From assembly GCF_014898815.1 (NCBI RefSeq), contig NW_026515477.1:1116001-1180000 (forward strand): a DNA stretch of 64,000 bases, written 5' to 3'. Source of the stretch: Panonychus citri. Its lineage: Eukaryota > Arthropoda > Arachnida > Trombidiformes > Tetranychidae. Shown piece by piece: positions 1 through 15,286 of the stretch (position 1 is its first letter; each line of letters begins with the position of its first letter). The position numbers and the translations under genes were made by a program. Below the pieces are notes generated by a model. It was not told where the DNA came from, made no database searches, and saw only the letters and a program-made list of their open reading frames with translations.

Positions 1-922
1 AACCAATCGAAGACGAAGACGGAGATGAAGATGAAAATGAAGATTGAATGGAAGATTTGAACCGTGGCCAATTACAAATATCGTACACGTTACTAACGAG
101 CTGGCTTGTGGACTTCATTAAATCGAGCGATTAACAGCCTTATAACCTTAATTAAAGGAAATGAGAGGCCCTCTCGAAAAAGTGGTTTAGATGTTGCGAA
201 AGAAAGAAAGTTAAAAGAAAGAAAAGAAAGAAGGATTCGCTATTCTGTTGCTTTTTACTACTGAAATCATTATTATTAAGAATATCCTAAATCATTATAA
301 TCTCAAGGATTAATTCAATTCTCAGCAGAATAGAATTCTCAATAAAAATTAATCAATTATGTCAACAGGAAAAACGATGATTGTGATAACATGTCAATGT
401 TACTTTGATAACAATAAAAAATGATTTAATTCAATTTGTTGAAAAAAACTAACCTATTAGTTTGATATCATTAATTTGATTGTTTGAGACTCTATGTTAT
501 TGATAATACTGTTGTGGGATAATGATTTTGTCGTTGAAAAGTGATTAAGATAATTGTGGTTAGATTTAGACGATAATAGTAATTCAATTGTGATAATCAA
601 TTTGTTCAGCATTCACCATTGGGCTGATCAATGGAAACTATGAAAATAAATTACAAGAAATTCAATTGAAAGAATTGTTTTCAGAGAGATTATCAAAACT
701 TGATGTGATTCCAATAACTCATGGAAATAGTAATGATAATGGTTCCAATCATTGACTGATATTGTCTAATTAACAATCTCAATTTTCCATGCTATAAGAT
801 TTCAAGAAATTTTGATAATAAAGATTAATACATATTCTTGGGGAATGATACAGGAATTTTTTTCTCTTTCCAACTCGTAATCAACCCTAGATATTGATAT
901 TCTAGTCACAATAATGTTACCA

Positions 923-957
<35 letters not shown>

Positions 958-2984
958 CGAGGAAAGTAAGCATTTCTTATCCACCTTTAGAACTTTAATT
1001 TTCTTTTTGGACTCTGAAGGAAATTCATCATGAAGATAATCATCTGAATGGTTCAGGACTCATGATGATACCTTGAGAATTTCGAGTTTTAAAAAATTGC
1101 AAGACAAAACCAATGCGATGTGACAGAGGCTTAAATAAGAATGTACTTATTCCAAGATCACTTCAATTGTCGTTAATTTCAATTAAAAGGACGAAGAAGA
1201 AAATGAGATAAGATGATGAAGATAATGATAGAGAGAAAGAGGATGAGAATGAAAGATAAAAGTTAGAGGGATGAAATGTCGAAACGATAAACTGTTTCTC
1301 TCAAAAATTTTACTCACAGAATTTCAACGAAAAGTAAAGAAAAATTCATAATAATAGTGACTATACTTTTAATGATAGCATTTCCATTACAAAAGATGTA
1401 ATAACATGATATCTCACCTAATAGAACATGATAGGATTGGGGAGGTTCTCAGGGTGAGAGATGAAACTCAGGAGGAAAAAAACTGTAAAAGAGGTAAAAA
1501 GGATTAGGGTTAACCTTACATAGGGTGAGAAAAAGTTATCATGATAAAAGAGAGAAACAAGAATTATATTTAACAGGGAGAAGATAAATGGTGAGAGAAA
1601 ACGTTGCAAAGAAAAAGTCAATTTCATGGGAGAGAGAGAGAGAAAGAAAGAAGATGATGAAGATCTGAAACAGAATTTTAAAGAAAACGAGGTGAAAGTG
1701 GAAAGTAATATAATGTATTAGATGTATGATATTTTCTAATACTGAGGAAGGTAAATTTGTGAAAGTAAAGAAAAAGATTGAAAGTGAGTTTGATTCTGAT
1801 AGATGATTGTTGGAATGAGAATAGCATTGAATGAAGAAAAATGAAGAGAAGATGATGATGTTGGGTGATGATGATAGTGATGCTGGAAGAGAATAAGAAA
1901 TCATCAATTTGATCAAGAGAGAGAGAGAGAGAAATTTTCTCCTTCTTTTATTTTCTCTTTTCCAATAAATTGGTTACAACAACAATGAGAAAGTTCAATA
2001 TATTTATATTTTGAACCTCGAGATTTGTTCATTTTTCATGATTCATCATCATCTGATTCTTGCTACATGATTAACGTAAACTAATCATTAATCTATTAAT
2101 TCAAAGATTAGTATGATATCCTCATGAAACGTTATTTAATGTAATCCATTCATTTGCTGATTAGTTTTTCATTCACTTTCAATTCCCATGAAGTGTTTCA
2201 TGGATAGATTCAGGATAACCAACCAAAGTAAAAGTAATGAATATAAACTTGTAAACTGTTGATAATTATCAAAATCATGGAACAAGCAAAAAAAAATAAA
2301 ACCTAATTGACTAACCACATATTAGCTCTTGGAATTAACAACTAATAAACTACTAATTAAGATTAATTTGAAATGTCACTTTTGATTTACAAAGTTAATT
2401 AGCAAATTTTTAATTGCGTCTAGAGAATAATGGTTGCAATGATGACAATTAATCACATTGTTCCGTCAATTTGAATAGTCAGAATTAAATTATCGTTGTT
2501 ATCACATTCGAGTTAGTAAACAAACGGAAAAAAAGTTTCAAGAATGAGATGATAAACTTGAAACTAAATTCATGATGAAATTGAGATCAGTCAAATTTCA
2601 TTAAGAATATGGAAAATGATTAATTACATTAATCGGATTTTCGATTCTTAATTTTTACACTAATTTATGTTGATTCTCATCTTCATGTGAGAGTTGTGAT
2701 GATAACATAACTATTAATACAGTATAAAATATGATACATATCTTATTGCAATTCGTATCCAAAATTGGTTGTGATGTATGAAGGTTCAAGTTTGAATTCA
2801 CCCTGAAGGTGAATGTAACATTTTCATCTGTTCTAAGAATTCATTGAGCTTTTATCATCAACTTTTCTCTTTTTTTAGGTATCACTTTATCATGTTAGTC
2901 GGTGTTTCATCGTATTAGAATTATTGTCAACATTTTGTTCATCGAAAAGGTTGAGAGAGAAACGGAAAACTGTAATTTACTCAC
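1..2984. other. Non-coding stretch, probably intron of the Sidestep-like gene
   Basis: This segment lies downstream of the last Sidestep-like exon I can identify, which ends in a good GTGAGT donor, so it is most likely the next intron of that gene. I scanned the minus strand for a phase-1 Ig or FN3 exon and found none. The minus-strand open frames around 1418-1916 are hydrophobic translations of purine-rich simple sequence and show no splice sites or family motifs. A (GA)n tract sits at 926-955. Confidence 0.5.
926..955. repeat. (AG)n microsatellite
   Basis: An uninterrupted dinucleotide AG run of about 30 bases, read directly. Confidence 0.95.
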
Positions 2985-5900
2985 CATTCAAATATTCAGA
3001 ATAGATTCTCTTGTCTTCTTGATACCATTTGTAGTCAGTTACTCCAGGATTGGAAGAACTTGTATTACAAATCATTCGAACCATTTCTCCTTCCCTGAAT
3101 ACATGATCTTTATCGTGATCAGCATCAGAAATTGTCAGATGAACATTAGGTTTATCTAATATATATGATAGAGGGAAAAAAAGAAACTTTTTATTTTCTC
3201 AATTCCGTTTGGTTGAAATTATATAATCAGAAAAGTTCTGAAAAGATTAGAGGTCATTTATTGTCAATCATCAGAATTTTCGTATTCCAATGCAGACTTG
3301 ATCTTCTTTTCCCCCATTAAATGATTAGTTTGATTGAACATGACAATGGGTATTTATGAATATCAGATTCAAGGTGGAAAGGAACAAAAAAATTCATGAA
3401 AAATTATGAGCATGATGAACATGAGATGGATTAAATTGTGAATGAAATGTGATGGAACCTCATGAAGAAAAAAAAAGTTTAATGTCAAATGATTTATCAT
3501 CTATTTTTTTCACATCATCGTTCATGAAACTTGAATAAACAGACTGAACTATTCATAGTAAATTCATATAATCTTTGATTTAACAGCAGAGACAGGGAAA
3601 AGTTCATGAAACAATGGAAATCTATACAGATAATGATAGAGATAACAAAAAAGTTGATTAAAGTTATATACCAATGATAATAGTCTGATGGTGACATTCG
3701 TCCTGAAAGTTCAATCCTGGAAAATGATATAATCGGTAAAAGAAATGAACAAAATTCAGAATACTCAGAAAATGAATGAACCTGTAACTCTATTGTAATA
3801 TAATAGCATGAGAATTACCTTTTATCATGAAATTTTTATTCTCATTCTAGATTATTATTGTTATTAGTAATTTACCATCAATTGGTGTGTGAAATGTGAT
3901 AGTTTAATGGGAACTCAGCTCACCTATCATAAGATATACTCAGAATTCAACTTATCATGGACAAAACTATTTACCATGATCATGATGACAATTGGTCGAT
4001 TTATATGAAAGTTTAAATTTAATGAAAAAAGTGGCAAAATAAAAATGAGCTTCAAATTGAATGAAAATGAGTAATGATCATCATGATGATAGAGCTAATA
4101 GTGGATTGAGATTAATCATAACAGGGCTATTTCATGATGGAAAATGTTCCCAATGAGTTTTTCACAGAATTTGAGACAAAAAAATGTACTAACATTCAAG
4201 TCCAACTTGAAGTGGTTCATTTCCTGGTTACTGTTTGAATTTGTCCATTGAAAAGAATTGAACAAGAATGAAATTGAAATGAAATTTCCACTGAAATCAA
4301 CTCATGAAATCGAAATTGATTTCTCAATCTCTTCCACCATGAAATTCAACTCAACATGATTTCCATCATCGTCTATCTACAATAGTAGATTGACTTTAAC
4401 TACACACAACCAATTAAGTAACAATAATAAACTTTTCGATAGCTGAACATTTCCTGAAAGTGACAAAGAAAAACAAAACTCCTCAACTTGAAATCCATGA
4501 AAAAATTTCACAACTTTTGCTCTGAGAAAGTTCAGTTTTGCTCAAATTAATCAGAACATCGAAATAAATATTCATTGATTTATTATTATTCAAATTTTCC
4601 AAATCAATCAAGAATATGTATTGCTAATGGTTACTTCCTTGCCTTGGAAAACATTAGAGTTTAACTGCGAAACGATAAGAAAAGTTTCTCCCTGAATTTT
4701 ATTCAGTCATTGAAATTTCAAATCATCTTCCTTATGATAGTTCAAAGGTTATGATAATCTTATTGATCGATGTGATAGTAAAAGTTGAGTCAGATATCCA
4801 ATAAGTGAATCAAATGAAGATGATTGAATAACTTGTGGATATTCAATACAATTGAAATTGGATTAAGGGATTTAAGTGAAATAATTACAATTAAACTTAC
4901 GGTGAACATTAAGATAAATTGACTCTTGCTTTGAAAGATCAGGAAAAGCCGAGTTAATTGCTTTACAGATTAAATTTTTACCATTATGCTTTGCAGTTGG
5001 ATCGTATTTGATTGTACTAGTGGTCAGTAAATTGGTCTCATTGTAAGTTGATCTGTGAGATGGGAAAAGAAATGAATAACAGAAACGGAAATAGATTTCA
5101 AATCAGTCAAATATTCACATTATCAACAAGGTAAACTTGGTATTTAAATAATGAACGAAGGGTAATAATACTGATCGATTGACATGATAACTTGACTTTG
5201 ATCAAATATATTATGTTTTTAGTGAGATTATATTGTGATAGGTGAATGAAACGATGAACATGTGAAAATATACATAATAGATTTTCCTGGTTTCATGGAT
5301 CAGTCGAAAGATATTAAATGAACAAGTAAGTTTTTTCGTTACATTTTCGATATATATATTGTATGTACTAGCATTTTATTATTCTCGAAAATGAAAATTG
5401 ATGATCAGTTTACTGATCCAAAGAAAACATAATCTTTTGTTGTAACTTTTTCTTTTCACTTTGAAACTTTTTCTCCATTCACTTTTTCCTAAATGACTAC
5501 AAGTTTGTCTTGATAAACACTCGAAATATTATTATGATCATTGTTACAGTAGAAAAGAGTAAATAAGAGAAATGTTATTTTACTTGAAAAGGATAAAACT
5601 TTACCTTTAAGAATCAATAGTTGGTTAAAAATGTCTGAATTTCGAACTAAGAAAAGTTTTCAAATCTTTTCAAATCAAAATAAAGAAAAATAAAGTTCCC
5701 AATCAGATTTTTACTCTCAAAAAGAAAATTCAAAAGTTCCAAGTAACTAATTGACTCGTGGTAAGAATAATCTAAATTCTAGTGAAAGTTTAGTAGAAAT
5801 TCAGAGAAAATAACGACTGTGACATTTATCGATCAATAAAAAGTTCTAATAAGTTAATCTAACTGATTATCACTTTTAAATCAATGTAATTATCGGTTCA

Positions 5901-6909
5901 TCACTAGAAAAGAAATGTTATCATTTGAGAAGTTGATTTTTTTCCACCCTGAATTCAGAATCTCTCTTATTCATGAGAACAAGAGAAAAAGGTAATTGCA
6001 CAAAATTATGGGTTCTAGTTGGATATAAATGTTTGAAATTCGATACGAAATAACATTAATAGAAATTGCATAAATTCTGAGAAAAGTTCTGAGATTCTCG
6101 GGTCTTATGTTTGATTTTTGTTTCTTTCCTCTTTATGTTTATCTCTTGCTCTTCTCTATGAAAATCAAAGAAAAAGTAAAGAGCATCTTAACACTTGATG
6201 AATACATGAGCCGATGAAAAGGGTTAAGAAATTCATGATATAATCTTGAGCTGTTTTCTTATATAATAAAGCAATGGAAAATTCATTGGAGAGGAAAAAC
6301 AAGATGAGAACATGAGGAGAAAAAAATTCTGAACAAGTTGATTCAAGTTCTTAAAGTTCTGATAATAGTTACAATGTTATTAAACTGAAAGGTAACAACA
6401 TTTCTGATACAAGAATAAACATGAATTATTCTCAAATATCTTATTATCATGAATGAGACTCTCAATGTTTTTCTGTCTCATTTGCAATTAGAATTAACTT
6501 GTCACTAAGGGAAAAAGAGATTGAAACTATAACGGTAAATAGTAAATGAAAAAAAGGAAAATGTCAACAAAGTAAATACCATGAAAATAATAGTAAATGA
6601 ATGATAAACAGTCATTAAATTCATGATAATAAGAAATACTATTTGAAAGGTGAGATTAAAAATTCATGATTAGGTCAACATTTTCCACTTATATGATTAG
6701 CTGAAAGTATCACTCTAATGTCGATGGTTATTATTATAACGACAATTTCAGTTCATGATGGAAATTCTGTTTTTCATGATAAAATCTTCAGTTATTATCA
6801 CTTATTCATAATGGTGACTTTTGTCAATAATACAATCGATTCCATTAAATGTCTCCAAGTAATAATTCCTTGTGTATATATTTCTGTTCCATGATATTCA
6901 TGTAACTTG

Positions 6910-6945
<36 letters not shown>

Positions 6946-7450
6946 ATTTTTATCTGAATTAAGAATCAGCTGAACACTAAATGTAATAACATGGAAAGGT
7001 TGAAGAAAATTTCAAGCGAAAAAGTTGATTTCAAAAGTGGAATGATGAAGATGAAACATTCAACAATGAATATTTATTTCATGATAAATATCCATGAACA
7101 ATAAACATGATACCTTTTGTGTGTATGTTTATGTGTAATAACAGATAATATTAAATGGGAGGAGATACAAGAATCAGTGGCGATAATAATAATATAAAAA
7201 ACGAAACTGAATATAACCCTGGTAACCTACAGAATTTTCATCAGGAAGAGAGATAAAAAAACTTCCTTACTCATATATTTTTTGAAATTCTCAGTTTTTT
7301 TCTTTTCTATGTGTTCAGTTTATTGAGACTATTCAAAGATTTCGAAAGCTCGAGTAAAAAATCTAGTTATTATTGGCATAGAGGTGAAGAATATGAGATA
7401 TATTTTGATGATCATGATTATGGAGAGGAAGATGATGAGGATGAAAAGAC

Positions 7451-7492
<42 letters not shown>

Positions 7493-10400
7493 AAGTAGTA
7501 AAACTATTTGATAAAATGATAAAGACTTTTGGTTTTTGAGATCGTTATAAAAACAATAAGCTATCAGGTTGGATTGGAGATTTGTTCAGATTATCATGAA
7601 TTCTGGTTGAATTATAATGTAGAAATGAAAAAAAGACATATGTTCACCACAAAAACTCAACACAGAATCAAAGCCATGAAAGTTGAATGATAATATTATT
7701 TTTCTCTCTCTTCCTCTCCTGCCTTGAGATGATTCCAGTTGAAGATGAGTAAAGGATGAGGATAAAGATGAAAATCTCATTGTTGAATCATTAAAGAAAC
7801 AGAACTGATGATAACAGCTCACGTAGATGAACAAGATTCCAACGATTCTTAACTAGAAGTAAAAATTTCTCCCTTCACGATAACATTCAGAACTTTTCTC
7901 CTTCATTTATAACTATTGGAAATTGTAATTCATGTTTACTTGGTGAATTATGATTGAACCATAATCACATTGATCATAATGAAAAGTTTGTTGTTTTCAT
8001 GAGGAACAGCAAAAAAATGGACAACATGATAATGGATAAATATAATATGATAAAATTGAAAGGGAGGAGTTGAGGATATTACATTGAATGGGTGGGAACT
8101 GGTCAGAAAAATTGATAATTGACACCGCTGATCATCATGTAAGTAGTGAAAAAGATTCAGATAGAATTATATTATTATCTAATATACAGTTATTATACTC
8201 ATCATGATATCTTAATAATATCGGAAGAGTGATATGATTCTTGAAGATCTATTCTTGGTTGAATCTAGTAAAAAAAAGTTCTGCCAACTAACAAAATATC
8301 GCAAGAAAAATACATCGATTTGCCTTTTTCCCTTCTTAATCATTTTCTCTCCATCGAATTAAACTAATTACTCTATTTACTGCTTTCACCCTGATCTCTA
8401 CCAATCAATCAAGTGTCAATCATAATAAACAAGAACCTCTTTCAGGACATAGGTCAAATCCAAACTGAAAATTCATTCTCGCGACAGTTGATCGACAATT
8501 AATAGCAACTTTGTTAGCTGTTTTAGGACTTTGGTGTTAGTATTAAAGAATTTGATAAAATATAATCTGACAATTGGTCCATCTTTTTTCACATCCATTT
8601 GTTTCCGCGACTCTTAGTTTACGAGTTATTCCAAATCAAATCTGATTAATTAGTGTAAACACCCCCTGTATATTCAAATTCAGTAGTAAAAAGTTTAATT
8701 TACAACAACAGCTTGTGATTATAATGAATTAACGTTCTCACACATCCAATTCATGAAATTAGATCATCAATACAACTTACTGGACATTGAGATTGGTCAT
8801 TTCCTAACTTGAGTTCTATTCAATTGTTAAAGCAGCAATTTCCATCCATTTTTATCCATTATCTTTGTCGTATTAATATTATTATTTGTATCAGTCACTA
8901 CTTTATCCAATCAATTAAAGCATTTCTCTCATTGGAAACATCAATAAATCATGTACTTTATGATAAAATATTATCTCCAGAATTGATTCCAGTTAATCAA
9001 ACTGACCAGTCGGACTAATGATCTGATTTGATAAGTACTCAATGTAAGTATCATATAAGTTACTATCATAATAAGTGAAAGTTAATTGTAGTCATTTCTA
9101 TGGTCGATTTGATGTTATTTAAATAAACGGAATTTTGGTAAAAGGAAGACGGTGATAGTTGAAAGATTTTGAATTCTATGATTGAAAAGATGCTGATGAG
9201 AATAAAAAAAATTTCATGGCAATAATGAAAAGTTCTGACTGAATTTTGGTGGAAAATTTGAATTGTTTGCATAGAGGTTTGCCCAAAGGGTCTGAAGCTC
9301 AAAATTAGCTCTTAGAATGGAAATATGATGAATTATATTAATTATTATGTAAGATCAAATTGCTGAAAGCTTATTAAGGAAAATGCTCTGAGCTCTTTAT
9401 CCATTTTTTTTTCATCATGATGAGAGATAAAAAAATCTCAGATACAGAATAACTTATTATCCTTCATCATCAATGAACTCAACTATTTCAGGATAATTTC
9501 AATCAGACTCAACATGGAAAAGGTAAGAAAAAAAACTTGTTGCAACGATAATGAATCACTTGAGTTGTAGGAGTAAAGCTGAATAATAATAATAATAATA
9601 ATAATACTAAACCCCATTAATAGGAATCAGAATTACATGATATCTTAATTACTATTAGATAATAATAATTTCATGTTGATTGAATATCTGATCAATAAAT
9701 TAATCTTAACGGAGATTATATTAATACTATCATGATAATTATCTCAGTGAATGAAGATGCTCCTTAAAGAATTGATACCTTTTGAATACCTTTCTTCAAT
9801 TCTTGTGCATCCATAAGGACACTTAGAGTTAATACCTAGCATTAGAATATGATGATGGAGAAGATATAATAACATTCTGAATGAGAAATGAATGATTATC
9901 TTAATATTAAATGAATAAAATTCTGGATGCAAGAAAATTATCTCTTGTTATTAACATTCAGTGTTCAATTAGTTTCAGGGGAAGAAAGTTTTTCACTTGA
10001 AGCTTTTAACATTAATTTAACTTTCTCTATCTTCAAGGTTTAACTCTTGGTGCTTGTTATCATGTTATCAGAATCAGAATCAGAATGATGATGATGATGA
10101 TTATTCATTTTTTTTTTGAATGACAATGTTTAATATTAACTTGAAATGTTACAATTTGAGGTTATCATTCATCAGAATTATTAGCTTCTCATCCTAGCCC
10201 ATCAGCAGGATAAAGAATCATTATTGTTAACGGAATCATTATCATCATCATGAAAAATGATAAAGCTCAATTTGCTTCTAGATTCATGTATAAATACACC
10301 AAAAGGAGAGATGAAATTTTCACTCTTGGATGGTAAAATATGATAGGAAAATCATTTTAAAATATTATCCAACGTTCAACATGAGAGTATCATCATTATC

Positions 10401-13400
10401 ATGAACATCATCATTATCAGGGAATGATTATTTCTCATTTCTATTCAATTATATGAACAAAATCATTGAGAAAATAGTTGAAACCCTCACAAGCTTATTA
10501 GAGTTTATCGGTTCATGATAATAGAAAATGTTATTTATTTCAGGTGATAATAGATTCTCATTAAAAATCTCGATAACATTAAAATATTTCAGGGGGAAGA
10601 TTTTTTCCAATAGATAATAGCATTGATTTTCTATTACATTTAGATTGTTACTCTTTCATTGTTTCTAATAATTTATCTTCGTTTTCAAGAGAGATCGAGG
10701 AGAGAGAGAGAGAGAGATGTAAAGTAAATATAAGGAGAAAAGAAATTCTGATTAAGAATTCTTGAATTACTGAATCGATTGACTCTGATGGAATAAAAAA
10801 TGATTACGATATAATAATAGTACGTCGGGTCAAACAAATGAGTCGAAATGAATTCCTATTCCTTTATACATCATTTAGAGTGTCAATCAGCTATTCAGTT
10901 CAGTTCAATGCATGATAAACTCATGTAACTTTCCTTGTCTCTCTCTCTCTCCTTTTTCAGTTAATGGGATAACATTAATAGTCTCATGATTACAGGAATA
11001 TAATGGATACTTTTTTTTATCTCTTTCCACTGTCAATCTAAATTCTTGACTCACAATTTTCTACCATTAACAGTGATTACTGTCCCATAGAAAACCAAGT
11101 AAAAAAGTTTTTGTCTCGAGAACTTCAATTTTCACCATTATATCAACGTAACTCTGATTGAAAATTAACGTACTAATCATTATTATCATTATTGTTTCCA
11201 ACAGATTGAAAATTGATTGTTAACCTATCATGATATTAATGAGGTAATGTTGTCCTCGACTATTGTATCATTAGTAAAGGTGAATTTGTATTCACCATGA
11301 AAATGGAAACGGAAGAAAAGTTTATTGTTCAAATGAAAATGAGTTAATTATCTTCTTTCATGAACTACTAGTATATTTTATATTAGAAAGAAAGATTTAG
11401 AGAGAGAGAATGATCGAATAAATGAGAGACTTGATTAGAATATTTAATGAATAATCGGATTCTGATTCCATTATGAATACTCAATAGAAGGTCAAGATTC
11501 TCATTATCACCATGTTTCTTATTTTGTCCAGAAGAAAATCAATGTTAACAGTTAATTAGCCATCGATTGTGTTAATTATTTTTTAATAGCATTTTTCTTC
11601 CAAGAGACCACACCAAAGAGAGACTAATGGACACGTACTCTTTAGTGATCATTTGAATATCTTCGGAACTTTTTTTTCTTCTGATGGTCATTTTTGGGTT
11701 AGAAAATGAGCCAACCTTGAATTTCATTATTCGTAGTTATCATCTCATCGTCAGTTTTATGTCAATAAGTCGTAGGAAAATTCATTCAGCCAGCAACCAA
11801 TTGAACATTTATTTGTTCATAATTGGGAATTAAGACTCAAACTTACGTTCCAATTCTGGGTACATTGTCATCATCATTATCTTCCTCGTCTTCGATGAAC
11901 CATGTTAGGTTGGCCTGGGGCTTGGATCCAAATGATTGACATGTTATCAGCTCAATGTCACCAACGAGAAAGTTTTGCTTATAAAAGTGTATCGATGTGT
12001 TCAATGGTGCCACTAGAGTTCATTAGAGTAAGAAATTTACATAGCAATCAATGAATGAATCTTGAATAGTTCGGACTGAACATTCAACACTAAATATCTT
12101 CGAATCTATTGTTTACACAAATTTCTCTCCTTCTAATTCTGAATTTTACATGTTCTTTCATGATAAAGATACTCACAATTGAGCTGAATAGTTATCTCTG
12201 TAACCAGAACTGGAAAAAAGTCTTTTAAATTGGCAACACATTTTATTTGACTTTTATCATATTTCCGTTCCAAAAAGAGTTCTAGTCGAGTATAAGTTTC
12301 CTCTTTCATTTCATCGTAACGAGATTCACTTGATTTTATTGGAACATCACCAATGTACCATTCGAGATATGGAAGAGGTTGACCTGAAATAGAATATAAA
12401 TAGAAAAAGAATAGGAACAAATTCAATTATACAGAAAATTCTTATTTCCATAAGATGTTATGATAACAGGAAGGAGAAAATGTTGACTTGGTGGTTTTCT
12501 TATTTCACCATAACCAGAACACTAACATGACAATATCTCTATTTATGAATATGAAGTTCATGGATAATGTTCAGGAACAAAAGGTAAAAATGTTAATCAT
12601 GATAAAAGTTTCTAGATGATTTTATTTGACGAAAGAAGAAAAAAACTCTGAAATAATCAAAATAAGAATTGTATATTCACACTATTCAGCATTCAGTTCA
12701 TCATTTTTCCATGAAATTTTCTCTGAACTCTCCATGAACTTATATAATAAACAATACTGTTTTGTTTTTCTCTCATAAGAAAAAGACAAAGAAATTATTA
12801 TTATTATTATTAAAGTTGTTTACATCTCGATCAATTGATGATCTTCAGCATAATAAGTTTACAATAAAAAGAAAGTCAAGAATGAAGATGAAAGATGATG
12901 ACAATAATGAAGATGAAGAGCTAAAGATGATTCTGTCAAGGAAAATGCTCTCCAGATTACCAACCATTCATCACAATTGAATAAAAGTTTTTCGCTTTTT
13001 GCTTGGTCAAATTGACCATACAAATAAGAAAATGAAAAGAAACAATTTAAGATAATTTCCTGATCATTCAACTTGACCAGAGATTGGACAGAAATTGTTA
13101 TCATCAACATTCAACTCAGATGGAAACCAAAATAATCCAACAATTTAATCAATTAAAATCAACTTGATTCTTACAATTAACGTGTTCAGATTAGAATACA
13201 TATCGAACAACAATGAAAAACTGTTACGAACTTTACAATTGTGAACATTTTATATTCTAATCAAATTACCAAGAGATAAATTTAGTTGATGGTAATTAAT
13301 TCTGGCAACAATGAGCATGGAAATGAATGAATTATCTTTTCTCAAATTCGATTGATTGCCAATCAATTTAGATTCAAGGATAACTTGAATAGTGAGAATT

Positions 13401-15252
13401 CAAATTTGTTTTTTTGTTTTCGAAAATTGTTCTCATGGAAAGTTGAATATTCAACTTGTTTTGCTCTGGATAAAATCCAATAGAAAGATTGATAATAATT
13501 AATCATAGTTCTTGGAATCTGAATAATCTTTCATGTTACTATTAAATAATGACAGTTAATCTATGATAATGGATTGAGAATATTTTTTGATATAAAGAAG
13601 AAGAAATTTTTCCAATGTAATCATATTGAAAGTTACACTTTACTTTTGCTTGTTTCTCTGGTAAAACTCATACATTGACATGTAAATCTAATTGTATCTC
13701 ATTCATTTACCAAGGAGTGAAAATATTATCATGAATAGAAAGTTTGTCTTGTAAAAAATTGATAAACAAAGATTTACAGAACTCTCAGAATTTTTAAGAT
13801 TCTCTTGCATGCAAAGTTCATTTTCTTCGGGTCAAAAATTCAGTATTAAAAGGGAGAGAGAGAGAGAGAGAGATGTTTGGAAGAAAATATGATTTTCCAA
13901 GAGAAGAAGAGAAAAATGTCTAAAGTCCATTTGGAGATAACATTTTACTTCTCAGATCACGAATATCATTCAGAACTTTTTGCTTGTTCGTTCTCATCTT
14001 TTTCTCTCATACATTCATCTACCTTTGTCTAAACTTGTTAATCTTAAATCAAAATCATAAGACTAACATTATCATCTCTCCATTCTCATCATCCTCATGA
14101 CCCATGATGATCATCATTCTCTTATGATTAGATGAAACTTGATTGAAAATTCAGTTCAGATAACAACCGGAATATCATAATAATAACATGTATATACTTT
14201 CATGTAATTTACCCTCAAGCTGAAACCCATTTAGTGGTAGGCACGCAAAAGTTTAACTGATCATCATTACAACAATGTTACTATCATATAATATAATTCA
14301 TATTATCTTCAATATATATCTCTCTGTCTCTATCTATCTCTATGTGATTATTATTATCATATTCTCATAAACAATTAAGTTAGAAAAAAAATATCAAAAT
14401 TATCTCTCATGTAATCAAAGTTTATCAACTTCCATGATAGTTCATGATTGACAAGTTAACATTTTATATCTTAAAAGTAAACATCTAATTATTGATAAAT
14501 GAATAAGATAATGATAGTAACATTGTAAACAAATTAGTTTATCATTCAATGTATCATAATGATAAAAAAATTACAACAGGAAATTTAATTATTACTATCA
14601 CTTTAATGTATTTTCAAGGACAGAATATCATTAACTTTCATTGATATTAAAAGTTTGATAAATGATAACCATTAAAGGGAAACGGAAGTGATGAGTAAAA
14701 TTAAAACAGAAACAAAAAGCTAAGGTTAAGATTAGATTGACTATCTGTCCAGATAATGTTATCCAAGTTGATTGATTTGAAAAAAAAAGTAGAATAGAAG
14801 AAGAAAAAATTCATCATCATGAATAACAAGATAATGTTCATGATAAGATAATCAACACATTAATCTAGTCCATTTATCAAGTTAAATATTCTGTTGTTAG
14901 ATGGACAATTTCAATTGATTTGATGATGAGAGGATCAGGGAAAAGTTTGGAATTGAGTTGAAAACAATTTGGTAAATTGGTTTGATGATTTAATAGATTG
15001 AATTATCTCAATTGAAATTAAATTATAATCTTCTCATTGTTTTGACCATTGAATGTTAATGATGGTAATGGTTTCGATGATAAACAAATTGCTTGTGACA
15101 TACAATACGAATTTCGTCTAATTGCTATTTTATCAGAATCAAATGCTCATGGGAAATTCAGGATATTCAGTAGTTGATTGAATAATGATGAATTAAAATT
15201 AATTCTGTTTGAATATATTCAGAATGATTCTGTGGTCACTAAGGTTTTTTCC

Positions 15253-15286
<34 letters not shown>

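Larger units (their letters stand above)
5053..11846 (-). other. Intron 5 of the Sidestep-like gene (about 6.8 kb)
   Basis: The largest intron seen in this gene. It holds TC tracts (6912-6942 and a short one near 10938), GA tracts (7454-7489 and near 10697), an AAT run (9582-9605) and very many TCATGA words. The open frames at 7311-7511, 8809-9018 and 9066-9302 have no coding character and are chance frames in simple sequence. No exon, tRNA or transposon is visible. Confidence 0.75.

Noticed and set aside
1418..1916. Two overlapping hydrophobic minus-strand frames that could look like membrane segments of the Sidestep-like protein
   Set aside because: They are translations of purine-rich simple sequence (GA/GAA/GAT) and lack phase-compatible splice sites and family motifs.
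3673..3702. Exon-like block with CAG acceptor and GTATAT donor in the Sidestep-like gene
   Set aside because: The flanking exons at 4901 and 3155 join perfectly in phase to give VHHKPNV, so no exon is needed between them.
7311..7511. Acidic then Arg-Glu repeat frame
   Set aside because: The repeat part is a GA microsatellite; no splice or promoter context and no family resemblance.
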